The notes beneath the pieces were generated by a model, which was not told where the DNA came from, searched no databases, and saw only the letters and a program-made list of their open reading frames with translations. This document shows, piece after piece, positions 56,595-63,862 of a stretch of 64,000 nucleotides of DNA. The stretch's first letter is position 1. Every line of letters starts with the position of its first letter. Origin of the DNA: JAZDEY01 sp043808325 [NCBI: Candidatus Eiseniibacteriota bacterium] (GTDB taxonomy: Bacteria; Arandabacterota; Arandabacteria; Arandabacterales). The stretch spans positions 40,950 through 104,949 of the forward strand of contig JAZDEY010000021.1 of assembly GCA_043808325.1 (NCBI GenBank), read 5' to 3'. The position numbers were made by a program, and so were the translations under genes.

Positions 56595-59024
56595 CTACTT
56601 CAGAATCACCAGCTTTGTCCTTGCCGAGATCGCGCCACACTCAACTCTGACGAAGTAAATTCCAGGCGGGACGCGGCTCCCGCTGGCTGTCCGGCCGTCC
56701 CAGGTCACCCGGGTGCGCTGGTCGGTTCCGGAAGCGGCCAGGTTCGCGATCGACCTTCCGGCCGCATCATAGATGCCGACTGAAACACGGGGTGATGCTC
56801 CGGCGGCCGCGCGAATCACGCTCGCGGGCAGCGAGAAGCACATCGTGGCCGAACCGGTCGCAGGATTGGGTGTGACCGCCAGATTCATCCCGCGAAGGAG
56901 ATCCCCCGCGGCGACTCCGGACGTGCCGTCCCCAACGTGGGCAGAGCCCAGGTGAGGCATGTAGCCGTTCTTGGTGATCGTCACGAGCACGGTCCCGGTA
57001 TCGGCGGGCGAAACCTCAAATGAGGCAGTTCCGTCGCCCATGGTTTCGGTAACCAGATAGACATCGTTGCCCTTCCACAGGCAGATTCTTGCCTGGCACA
57101 CGGGCGAGCCGCCTGAGGATACCGACACCGTGAAGATGTGGTTCCCGGTCTCGATCTCTGTCGGGTACGAGGCCGCGAGTGCCTTGGGCGTATCCAACCA
57201 CACCGGTGTCTCGGGGTCGCCCAGCAGGTTCAGTGAGAACTGGGTCCACCGGTCGGCGTCGTCGTAGGTCGAATAGGGTATCCGCTGGACCTTGGCGTCG
57301 GCGTGAATCGCCCCTAGGTTCACGAAGCCTCTCAGGAAGATTGACTTAAAGAATTCCCGATCGAACATGTCGCCGGTACCGTAGCCCGATGCTCCGGGCC
57401 AGTACCAGCCGTAGCGCGAATTGCCGACAAAGAAGCCGCCGCCGTTCGGGGATTCGAGGAATGATCTGCCGAGCGATCCCATCACGCCGTCAAGAGCGGC
57501 CGGATCGCACGCCAGGGTATAAAAGACCGTGTAGCGCGGCGCATTGGTGAGGGCCATCATGTCGTCCGAGGTGATGGCATCCGGCCCGATCGCCAGGACG
57601 GTCACATTGCCGTGGCCGTCGTGATTCACAATCCCTTTGCCTGAATTCAAAGCGTTCATTACGGTGGTGTAATTCTCGTTTCCGCTGGATTCATAGAGCT
57701 TCTGTATGGGATCGAACCTCGCGGGTACCGACTCGTTGTCGATCATGTTCTTATTGATGGCGCCGTCTGTATCTTCATCGAGCCATTCGGCCATGAAGGA
57801 CATACGGAGCTGGTAATCGGTCGGGAGGCTGTAAAGACCCTCATATGTAAGGACCTTATAGACGGTGGTCGAGCACTGAAGGCCCGTATTCCCAGGCAAT
57901 CTGCCCACATAGACATCCGGGTAGAGGTCGGTTCCATCGGTGGTCTCTCCCCAGTATGAGTCGTTGTCCTGGTTCCAGCTTCCATCCAAGTCGGCGAAGT
58001 AAAGATCGCACGGAATGAAGTCATCGACCGTGCCATAGACGTCGCAGTAGCATCCGCGCAGATAAGTGATCGCCTTCATTGCCGTTCCGCCGAGCGTCAC
58101 CCACATGGTGCCGTGATTGAGATAGTAGTCCTTGATGCAGTTGCGGAGCTTCTCTGGGTTGTCCCTGCCGGGATAGGAGGCGGTTATCTCCTGCCAGGTC
58201 TTGATCGCCGCCGGGACACCTTTGCGGGTCTTCCAATCGCGGAGTGGGGCATATTCGTCAGCATGATTCTCATGGCATATTATCAGGTACTCGACCGCTG
58301 TCGGCCCCTCGAGGGTACCCGCGGCCGGGAAGTCAGCCTCGATGTCGGAAGGGTTCTCGACCATCTTGGCAACGATCTCGTTTCTGAGCCGGGCCACGTT
58401 TGCAGTCTCGCGCGGGAGGGCCGGCTCGGAAGCACAATCGGCAAAGTCCACCCGGAACGCTATCTCGCGATTGAAAAGGAGCCTGCGCTCGGCCGGCACA
58501 TACTGCACCGGGAAGATCTTGATACTGGCGACCCTTCGTCCTGCCATGCTGCCGGTCGATGCGAGCACAACCGGGGAAGCAGGATAGGGAGAAGCCGACC
58601 CGTAGATCCTCTGATCGGGCATCACGGGTTCGGGCATCTCGATCGATGAGAGCGGGATCTCCCGCTGGCCGGGAAGAATCAGGTATTCGCCCGGCAGAGT
58701 CGATACCTTCTGAGATTCAACTACCACCTGCCGGATTTCTTTTCCGCGGGGAACATATACCTGGATCACCTTGACGGGTAGACAGGGCAACCCCAAATCA
58801 CGGGTGATCTCCAGGCCATCCATCTTTAAGAGCTGGAAGGGCTGGTTCTGGTACGGTTCGTCAGCCAGGTAGCGCTCCTCGGCCTTGAGGCCCTGCTCGG
58901 AGAAATCCACCGAAAATGTCTGAGCGACCTCGGAGGCTTGCGGTGCGGTTGGGATGGCGAGAAGCGCGGATGACATCGTGATCGACACAAAAAGAAAAAC
59001 GCCGGCGGCGCATTTCGTTCTCAT
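56595..59024 (-). CDS. Gingipain-like C25 cysteine peptidase with FlgD-like tail
   Basis: An 809-residue exported protein. After the signal peptide and a propeptide-like region with beta strands (VEYLIICHENHADEYAPLRDWKTRKGVPAAIKTW), the C25 catalytic domain spans about 245-560. Catalytic His471 is in NHDGHGN and Cys506 in FYTLACDPAALD. A C25-associated beta-sandwich follows (YPTEIETGNHIFTVSVSSGGSPV). The end is a FlgD-Ig/type IX-like domain (LAVTPNPATGSATMCF ... GIYDAAGRSIANL ... GIYFVRVECG). Such peptidases in Bacteroidetes reach the surface through type IX secretion. A strong promoter lies 37 bases upstream of the ATG. The serpin at 16.5 kb inhibits mainly serine proteases but could also meet cysteine proteases. 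Confidence 0.9.
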   Translation of the reverse strand: MRTKCAAGVFLFVSITMSSALLAIPTAPQASEVAQTFSVDFSEQGLKAEERYLADEPYQNQPFQLLKMDGLEITRDLGLPCLPVKVIQVYVPRGKEIRQVVVESQKVSTLPGEYLILPGQREIPLSSIEMPEPVMPDQRIYGSASPYPASPVVLASTGSMAGRRVASIKIFPVQYVPAERRLLFNREIAFRVDFADCASEPALPRETANVARLRNEIVAKMVENPSDIEADFPAAGTLEGPTAVEYLIICHENHADEYAPLRDWKTRKGVPAAIKTWQEITASYPGRDNPEKLRNCIKDYYLNHGTMWVTLGGTAMKAITYLRGCYCDVYGTVDDFIPCDLYFADLDGSWNQDNDSYWGETTDGTDLYPDVYVGRLPGNTGLQCSTTVYKVLTYEGLYSLPTDYQLRMSFMAEWLDEDTDGAINKNMIDNESVPARFDPIQKLYESSGNENYTTVMNALNSGKGIVNHDGHGNVTVLAIGPDAITSDDMMALTNAPRYTVFYTLACDPAALDGVMGSLGRSFLESPNGGGFFVGNSRYGWYWPGASGYGTGDMFDREFFKSIFLRGFVNLGAIHADAKVQRIPYSTYDDADRWTQFSLNLLGDPETPVWLDTPKALAASYPTEIETGNHIFTVSVSSGGSPVCQARICLWKGNDVYLVTETMGDGTASFEVSPADTGTVLVTITKNGYMPHLGSAHVGDGTSGVAAGDLLRGMNLAVTPNPATGSATMCFSLPASVIRAAAGASPRVSVGIYDAAGRSIANLAASGTDQRTRVTWDGRTASGSRVPPGIYFVRVECGAISARTKLVILK

Positions 59025-59060
59025 CGTCTACCTTCCTTCGTTGGCTCTGCGGTCTCCTTT

Positions 59061-59089
59061 ATGATATACCAAATGTGCCCGCCGGTCAA
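59061..59089 (-). promoter_or_regulatory. Promoter of the C25 peptidase gene
   Basis: On the minus strand, TTGACC (59089-59084), 17 bases and TATCAT (59066-59061). AAAGGAG follows at about 59060-59054. It directly abuts the second copy of the 175-bp repeat. Confidence 0.7.
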
Positions 59090-59123
59090 GCAACTTCGGG
59101 CCTCGTCGGACCCGGCTGTGGCG

Positions 59124-59299
59124 CCTCAGGGCGGAAGCCCTTCGCTCAGAGGCTCGGTGCCGATGGCCCTTGCTGCGATACTACACTTGCTGCGGGCCAC
59201 TCGTCACCTCGCTGCCGGACTGAATTGGGCGAGGGAGAGGGGTTGATGCGGAGGCGAATGGGGTTATTGAGCCGAAGCACAACCCCCGACCGAGCGAGC
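59124..59299. repeat. Dispersed intergenic repeat, copy B (about 176 bp)
   Basis: It matches copy A at 25145-25319 in the same orientation with only scattered differences and one single-base length difference. As with copy A, it stands directly upstream of a minus-strand promoter. The stem-forming blocks GGGGTT and AACCCC are conserved. The 30-bp start of the element (GGCGCCTCAGGGCGGAAGCC and onward, 59120-59149) recurs at 59308-59337, so the element is followed by a partial tandem copy. The gap from 59338 to 59512 shows no further gene. Confidence 0.75.
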
Positions 59300-59307
59300 C
59301 TCCAGTT

Positions 59308-59337
59308 GGCGCCTCAGGGCGGAAGCCCTTCGCTCAG
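59308..59337. repeat. Partial tandem copy of the repeat's left end
   Basis: Thirty bases identical to 59120-59149, in direct orientation, nine bases after the end of copy B. Confidence 0.8.
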
Positions 59338-59512
59338 TAACTGATATTCGCTCCGGGCAATCCGCCCTATCGGTGCCCTGGTGGCGGGTCTTCCCGGATA
59401 CCTGTCTTGATACTTGTGTGGATTTCCACCCCAGTCTGCGGTATCCTATCGGGGGTCTGGGTAACCCCTACGGTCGTGGGCTCGAGAGAGCATCGATTCG
59501 GAGGAGCTGCAT

Positions 59513-59734
59513 ATGGCAACTATAAAAGTGAACTGCGTAGGAGAGACCTGTCCTATTCCTTTGGTAGAAACGCGCAAGGCGCTCCGGAATGCTCAGAAGG
59601 GCGATGTCGTCGAGGTGACCGGAACCCACCCGGCTTCTAAGAAGGAGATCCCGATGGCAGTTAAAGCAATGGGACTCGAGCTCCTGGGCATCGAGGACGA
59701 GGGCGAGAAGTGGACGATAAAAATACGCAAGTGA
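59513..59734 (+). CDS. tusA: TusA/SirA-family sulfur carrier
   Basis: A 73-residue protein with the family signature CVGETCPIPLVETRKAL, in which Cys13 of CPxP carries persulfide sulfur. It then reads GDVVEVTGTHPASKKEIPMAVKAMG, the usual two-layer alpha/beta fold. TusA-like proteins relay sulfur from cysteine desulfurases or from DsrE-type proteins. GGAGGAGCTGCAT precedes the ATG. It is the first of a run with DsrE2, an IscS-like protein and an IscU-DUF59 protein, so it likely works in sulfur delivery to Fe-S clusters or another acceptor. Confidence 0.9.
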   Translation: MATIKVNCVGETCPIPLVETRKALRNAQKGDVVEVTGTHPASKKEIPMAVKAMGLELLGIEDEGEKWTIKIRK

Positions 59735-59744
59735 GGTTAGAGCC

Positions 59745-60164
59745 GTGGCAGACAAACTCACCATAGTGGTTCATAGCGGCGATATGGACAAGATCTACAG
59801 CGCAATGATCATAGCCAACGGCGCCCTGGCGATGGGCATGGAAGCATCGCTTTTCTTCACCTTCTGGGGCCTGATGCGCCTCAAGAAGGGCGGGCTTGAG
59901 AAGGGCCCGCTCTCCAAGATGCACATGCTGGGCCTCGGCAAATGGACGGTCATGCGGCGAATGAAGAAGGCCAACGTGGCCTCACTCGACAGACTCTTTA
60001 AGGACTTCAAGGAGCTGGGCGGCAAGATCATCGCCTGCGACATGACCATGGACATCATGGGAATCAAGCCTGACGATCTCAGGCAGGATCTTATAACCGA
60101 CTGCGGGGCGGTCGGCAGTTTTCTTCAGGAGGCCCGGGAATCGAAGGTTACGTTGTTCATATAG
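59745..60164 (+). CDS. DsrE2-family sulfur-relay protein
   Basis: A 139-residue protein (KLTIVVHSGDMDKIYSAMIIANGALAMGMEASLFFTFWGLMRL ... KELGGKIIACDMTMDIMGIKPDDL) of the DsrE/DsrF-like, DsrE2 type. Members typically sit beside TusA and sulfur-handling genes and carry a reactive cysteine in IIACDMTMDIMG, present here. They are thought to move persulfide sulfur. The start is a GTG ten bases after the tusA stop with GAGGTTAGAGCC before it. A hydrophobic segment (ASLFFTFWGLM) could contact the membrane. Confidence 0.85.
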   Translation: MADKLTIVVHSGDMDKIYSAMIIANGALAMGMEASLFFTFWGLMRLKKGGLEKGPLSKMHMLGLGKWTVMRRMKKANVASLDRLFKDFKELGGKIIACDMTMDIMGIKPDDLRQDLITDCGAVGSFLQEARESKVTLFI

Positions 60165-60227
60165 TCGTATGGGACTGATTGCAGGAGCGGGTTGGGGCGT
60201 GCCAGGGCGCGCCGATCTTGTGACTGT

Positions 60228-60256
60228 TTGTTAAGGATCCACTTGTTAAGGATCCA
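60228..60256. repeat. Tandem 14-bp direct repeat
   Basis: TTGTTAAGGATCCA occurs at 60228-60241 and 60243-60256, shortly before the desulfurase-like start. It may be a replication-slippage duplication or a pair of regulator half-sites. Confidence 0.6.
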
Positions 60257-60273
60257 TATGTTTGGGGTGAGCG

Positions 60274-61449
60274 ATGTCGCGCGAAGTGGTCTATCTCGAT
60301 AACGCCGCAAGCACGCGGCTCGATGAGCGGGTGCTCGAGGCCATGAGGCCGTATTTCTTTGACGTCTATGCTGTCGCCACGTCGGAATTCGGCTACTCGC
60401 TGGGGATTGAAGCCAAGGATGCCCTTGAGAAGGCGCGCGAGACCGTGAGCGGCGCTCTGGGTGCGTCGCCCCAGGAGGTTGTCTTCACCTCAGGCGATAC
60501 CGAAGCGAGCAACCTTGCGGTCAAAGGGGTCGCGAGGGCTCTGGCAGAGAAAAAGGGAAAGCATATCGTAATCTCCAGGATCGAGGATTTCCCGGTCTTG
60601 AACAGCGCGCAGGCCCTGGAGAGGCAGGGATTCCGAATCACCTATCTCAACGTCGACCGCGACGGCTTGGTCGATCCGGGCGAGCTTGAGAAATCGCTCA
60701 CGGGCGAGACCATACTTGTCTCGGTGCAGCACGCCAACCAGGAGATCGGCACGGTTCAGGATATCGGGGAGATCGCGAGCATCTGTAAGGCGAGAGGCGT
60801 CATCTTCCATACCGATGCTACTCATACCTTCAAGAGGTTGCCGCTGGACGCTTCCAAGATCCCCGTGGACCTAATTACGTTCTCTCCCCACACGATTCAC
60901 GGCCCCAAGGGGATCGGCGCGCTCTACGTCCGCAAGGGAACGCCGCTTGCCAAGCTGATGGACGGCGGTTTTCAGGAATTCAATCTGAGGGCGGGGCTTG
61001 AGAACATCCCGGCGGCGGTCGGTTTCGCCCGCGCGGCCGAACTCGTGACCCCCGAGGAGAACGAGGGGCTCAAGGCGATGAGGGATCGACTGCTCGATCG
61101 CGCACTCTCCGAGATATCCAACACCACCCTCAACGGCCACCGCACGCGCCGCACTCCTCAAAACGCCAATGTGACTTTTCATCTGGTGGAGGGCGAGTCC
61201 ATTACACTCCACCTTGATATGAGAGGCTTTGAGGTGAGCACCGGCTCGGCCTGCTTCAGCCGCTCGCTCGAAGGGAGCCACGTGATCATGGGCATAGGAG
61301 GCGACCACGAACGCGCCCATGGTTCGGTGCGATTCACCTTCGGACGTTTCAACAGGATGGAAGAGGTCGACGCGGTCGTGGAGGCCGTGGGTGAGGTGGT
61401 GAAGGAGCTCCGGGCCATAAGCCCGTTGAGAGGAGGTTCCGCCACATGA
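60274..61449 (+). CDS. IscS/NifS-family cysteine desulfurase homologue lacking the PLP-binding lysine
   Basis: A 391-residue class V aminotransferase-fold protein close to IscS/NifS in most blocks: VYLDNAASTRLD, FTSGDTEASNLAVKG, QHANQEIGTVQDI, FHTDATHTF (the PLP-nitrogen Asp is present) and catalytic Cys327 in STGSACFS. At the cofactor lysine, where the family has S-x-H-K-x-x-GPKG, this protein has SPHTIHGPKG: Thr207, codon ACG at 60892-60894. Nearby Lys212 is the conserved one of GPKG. Desulfurase chemistry by the usual Schiff base therefore looks impossible. It may act as a cysteine-donating scaffold partner for the IscU-like protein encoded next, as proposed for Archaeoglobus fulgidus IscS. 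GGGGTGAGCG precedes the ATG. Confidence 0.82.
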   Translation: MSREVVYLDNAASTRLDERVLEAMRPYFFDVYAVATSEFGYSLGIEAKDALEKARETVSGALGASPQEVVFTSGDTEASNLAVKGVARALAEKKGKHIVISRIEDFPVLNSAQALERQGFRITYLNVDRDGLVDPGELEKSLTGETILVSVQHANQEIGTVQDIGEIASICKARGVIFHTDATHTFKRLPLDASKIPVDLITFSPHTIHGPKGIGALYVRKGTPLAKLMDGGFQEFNLRAGLENIPAAVGFARAAELVTPEENEGLKAMRDRLLDRALSEISNTTLNGHRTRRTPQNANVTFHLVEGESITLHLDMRGFEVSTGSACFSRSLEGSHVIMGIGGDHERAHGSVRFTFGRFNRMEEVDAVVEAVGEVVKELRAISPLRGGSAT

Positions 61450-62081
61450 AATTCCCTTACAGCGAGAAAGTGCTCGAGCATTTCCGTCATCCTCGGAACG
61501 TGGGACACATGGACAGTCCCGACGGTAAGTCGATGGAGGGTAGCCCCGCCTGTGGAGACATGGTGGCCGTCTATATAAAGGTAAACCCCGAGACCAGGCG
61601 AATCGATGACATCAAGTTTGAATCCTACGGGTGTGCATCCAATATCGCCACGGGCTCGATCATCACCGAGATGGCCAAGGGCAAGACCCTCGATGAGGCC
61701 AGGAAGATAAGCTGGAAGGAGGCCTCCGAGGCCTTGGGCGGGCTTCCGCCGATCAAGGCGCACTGCTCGGTGCTGGCGGTCGAGGGCCTGCGAGCGGCCA
61801 TACGTGACTATGAGGAGCGCCACGGCCTGGTGACCGCGCAGGAGCCTACTACCCGCGAAGTCGTGGAGCGCCGCCTCAAACACGTGATGAATCCTCTGAC
61901 CGGCCTTGACGTGGTCCGCACCAATTTCATTAGGCAAGTGGATGTGAAAGAGGGCGCGGTGCGCATCCTGATCGACCTGCCCGCCGATCACCAGTTCGCC
62001 AAAGCGATCCGGGAGGACATTGAGGAGAAGCTCCGGCCGCTGTGGGATGTGAAGGAAGTCAAGGTCGAGTTCACGGAGTAA
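61446..62081 (+). CDS. IscU-like Fe-S scaffold fused to a DUF59/MIP18-like domain
   Basis: A 211-residue fusion. Residues 1-125 are an IscU/NifU-N scaffold with the three cluster cysteines: Cys36 (GSPACGDM), Cys63 (YGCASNIATGSII) and Cys107 (AHCSVLAVEGL); Asp38 is also present. Residues about 137-211 (VVERRLKHVMNPLTGLDVVRTNFIRQVDVKEGAVRILIDLP ... LRPLWDVKEVKVEFTE) resemble the DUF59/MIP18 family that assists Fe-S cluster transfer. It assembles Fe-S clusters and may hand them on through its own second domain. Its ATG overlaps the desulfurase-like stop as ATGA, with GAGGAGGTTCC before it. Confidence 0.87.
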   Translation: MKFPYSEKVLEHFRHPRNVGHMDSPDGKSMEGSPACGDMVAVYIKVNPETRRIDDIKFESYGCASNIATGSIITEMAKGKTLDEARKISWKEASEALGGLPPIKAHCSVLAVEGLRAAIRDYEERHGLVTAQEPTTREVVERRLKHVMNPLTGLDVVRTNFIRQVDVKEGAVRILIDLPADHQFAKAIREDIEEKLRPLWDVKEVKVEFTE

Positions 62082-62125
62082 GGTGGTAGCTGGGATCAAA
62101 GGAGAGCGCGCGGCGCGAGGGAGCG

Positions 62126-62677
62126 ATGGATAGAGACTTTGTCAGGATAAGCAAGTTCCTCAGCCTTGTCTTGAGACATCGGCCGGAATCGATAGGCCTT
62201 TCCCTGGATCGGCACGGGTGGGCGGACATCGACGATCTCGTGAGGGCGGCAGCCGCGGCCGGGGTCGCGATTGACAGCAAGACCCTTGAGAGAATCGTCC
62301 GCGAGAGCGAGAAGAAGCGGTTCACCCTGAGCGATGACGGCAGGAGGATCAAGGCCAACTATGGGCATTCGATCGACATCGACCTCGGCCTCGAGCAACG
62401 GGAACCGCCTGAGCTCCTCTTTCATGGTACCGCAACCGATCAAGTCGAGGCGATCAAACAGGAAGGCATCGGCCGCAGAGGCAGGCGCTATGTTCACCTC
62501 TCCGCGGACGATGCGACCGCCCTGGAGGTGGGGAGGCGGCACGGGGACCCGGTGGTGCTCAAGGTGCAGGCCAGGCTGATGCACGAGCATGGATTTGAAT
62601 TCTATCTCTCGGAAAGCGATATATGGCTCACGCGGAGCGTACCACCTTTCTATGTCTTGTTCCCTGAGGCGCCGTGA
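62126..62677 (+). CDS. kptA: RNA 2'-phosphotransferase (Tpt1/KptA)
   Basis: A 183-residue enzyme that transfers an internal RNA 2'-phosphate to NAD+, giving ADP-ribose cyclic phosphate. Family blocks: ISKFLSLVLRHRPESIGLSLD at the N-terminal winged helix, then YGHSIDID, LFHGTATDQVEAIKQEGI, RRYVHLSADDATALEVGRRHG and FYLSESDIWLT. The catalytic Arg-His-Arg and His-Gly-Thr residues are present. In bacteria its substrate is unclear because there is no tRNA splicing of the yeast kind. GAGGGAGCG precedes the ATG. It lies 44 bases after the IscU-fusion gene and overlaps the next gene by four bases. Confidence 0.93.
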   Translation: MDRDFVRISKFLSLVLRHRPESIGLSLDRHGWADIDDLVRAAAAAGVAIDSKTLERIVRESEKKRFTLSDDGRRIKANYGHSIDIDLGLEQREPPELLFHGTATDQVEAIKQEGIGRRGRRYVHLSADDATALEVGRRHGDPVVLKVQARLMHEHGFEFYLSESDIWLTRSVPPFYVLFPEAP

Positions 62678-63651
62678 CCCTTGCCGGTAGTATCCCGCCG
62701 ATTCACATTCTTGCCTCTATCATGTCGGACCCGCGCGTGCTGGGTGAGACCGCTGCGGTTTGCACGTCGGCTCTCTGGACCGTCTGTGCGATCCTCTTCG
62801 CCTCCGCCGGCAAGAGGATTGGGGCGCTCAGCGTCAATGCTTACCGCGTGGTGATGGCGACAGTCCTCCTTGCGACCGCTCACCTCATAGCCTTCGGCAC
62901 AGTCGTGCCCCATGCGAGCGGCAACCAATGGTTCTACATGGGCTTGAGTGGCGTGATAGGTCTGGCGATCGGCGACTTCGGATACTTCGGGGCCCTCATA
63001 ATGATCGGACCACGCCGGGGAGTGCTGCTGATGTCCATGGCACCTATCTTCTCAGCGGTCACCGCATATTTCGTGCTGGGCGAGGTTCTGAGCGCCTGGA
63101 ATCTGGCCGGCATTGCCCTGACCCTCGCGGGCGTCTTCGTCGTGATTCTTGATGAGAACGTTCACGCCAGCGAGGTGAGCCCCACCAGAGCGCACAAGTT
63201 CTACGGTGTCCTTTGCGGCCTGGGCGGCTCGCTCGGCCAGGGAATCAGTCTTGTCGTCTCGAAGTATGGGATGGTGGTTGCCGGCGGGCAAGGTGCTCCG
63301 CCGCTTAACCCACTTTCGGCGACTCTGGTCCGTATGATCGTGGCAGCGACTTCCGTCTGGCTTATCGTTGTGGCTTCAGGGAGACTCCCGAGCGTGCTCG
63401 CTTCCCGCAAAGATAGCAAGGCGATCCTCCGCACCTCTGGCGGGGCGCTGACCGGGCCCTTCCTCGGGGTGTGGCTCTCGATGGTGGCGGTCACCCATAC
63501 GGTCGCGGGCGTTGCCGCAACCCTGATGTCCCTGATGCCGGTGATGGTGATTCCTGTGTTATGGCTGGTCTATCGCCAGAAGACCAGCTGGCGGGGTATC
63601 GTCGGGGCGGCAACAACGGTGGTGGGCGTAGCCATCCTCTTCCTACGGTAA
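62674..63651 (+). CDS. DMT/EamA-family membrane transporter
   Basis: A 325-residue membrane protein with ten hydrophobic segments in two EamA-type halves (LGETAAVCTSALWTVCAILFASAG ... GVLLMSMAPIFSAVTAYFVLGEVLSAW; THTVAGVAATLMSLMPVMVIPVLWLVY). DMT-superfamily members export metabolites or amino acids; the substrate is unknown. GTG 62674 overlaps the kptA stop as GTGA and has GAGGCGCC before it. An internal ATG at 62722 is an alternative. Its TAA stop lies at the very edge of the left arm of a long palindrome. Confidence 0.85.
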   Translation: MTLAGSIPPIHILASIMSDPRVLGETAAVCTSALWTVCAILFASAGKRIGALSVNAYRVVMATVLLATAHLIAFGTVVPHASGNQWFYMGLSGVIGLAIGDFGYFGALIMIGPRRGVLLMSMAPIFSAVTAYFVLGEVLSAWNLAGIALTLAGVFVVILDENVHASEVSPTRAHKFYGVLCGLGGSLGQGISLVVSKYGMVVAGGQGAPPLNPLSATLVRMIVAATSVWLIVVASGRLPSVLASRKDSKAILRTSGGALTGPFLGVWLSMVAVTHTVAGVAATLMSLMPVMVIPVLWLVYRQKTSWRGIVGAATTVVGVAILFLR

Positions 63652-63737
63652 ATAGGGACACACCCCATTTTCCTCAGGTGACCTACGTCACGCCATCAAG
63701 GCTGGCGCGAGATCGAAAGTGGGGTGTGTCCCTATTT
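63650..63737. repeat. Long imperfect palindrome (REP/RAYT-like), probable bidirectional terminator
   Basis: AAATAGGGACACACCCC (63650-63666) is perfectly complementary to GGGGTGTGTCCCTATTT (63721-63737), and the pairing extends six more bases with one G-T. The loop holds smaller inverted pairs (GTGAC/GTCAC and GCCA/TGGC). Both flanking genes end inside the arms. Elements of this look are often mobilised by REP-associated tyrosine transposases. Confidence 0.7.
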
Positions 63738-63860
63738 TTCGACGGCGTCGCGGCCGGCGCGGCGCGCCTGCTCGAGCACTTCCGTGTTGCTGCGGACATC
63801 GCCCGGCTCGTAAGCCCCCGGAGCGAGGATGCTGGCAAAGAGAGTAGCCTTCACGTAATC
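63732..63860 (-). pseudogene. C-terminal fragment of a gene cut by an insertion sequence
   Basis: Minus-strand codons from the IS junction read DYVKATLFASILAPGAYEPG and continue DVRSNTEVLEQARRAGRDAVEK to a TAG at 63734-63732 inside the palindrome. Codon use looks like that of the neighbours. The upstream part of the gene is on the other side of the insertion, outside the window. The family is not recognised from 40 residues. Confidence 0.5.
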
Positions 63861-63862
63861 TA

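Noticed and set aside
59061-59246. Plus-strand open frames within the 175-bp repeat copies
   Set aside because: They differ in frame usage between copies and match no protein family; the repeat is better seen as noncoding.
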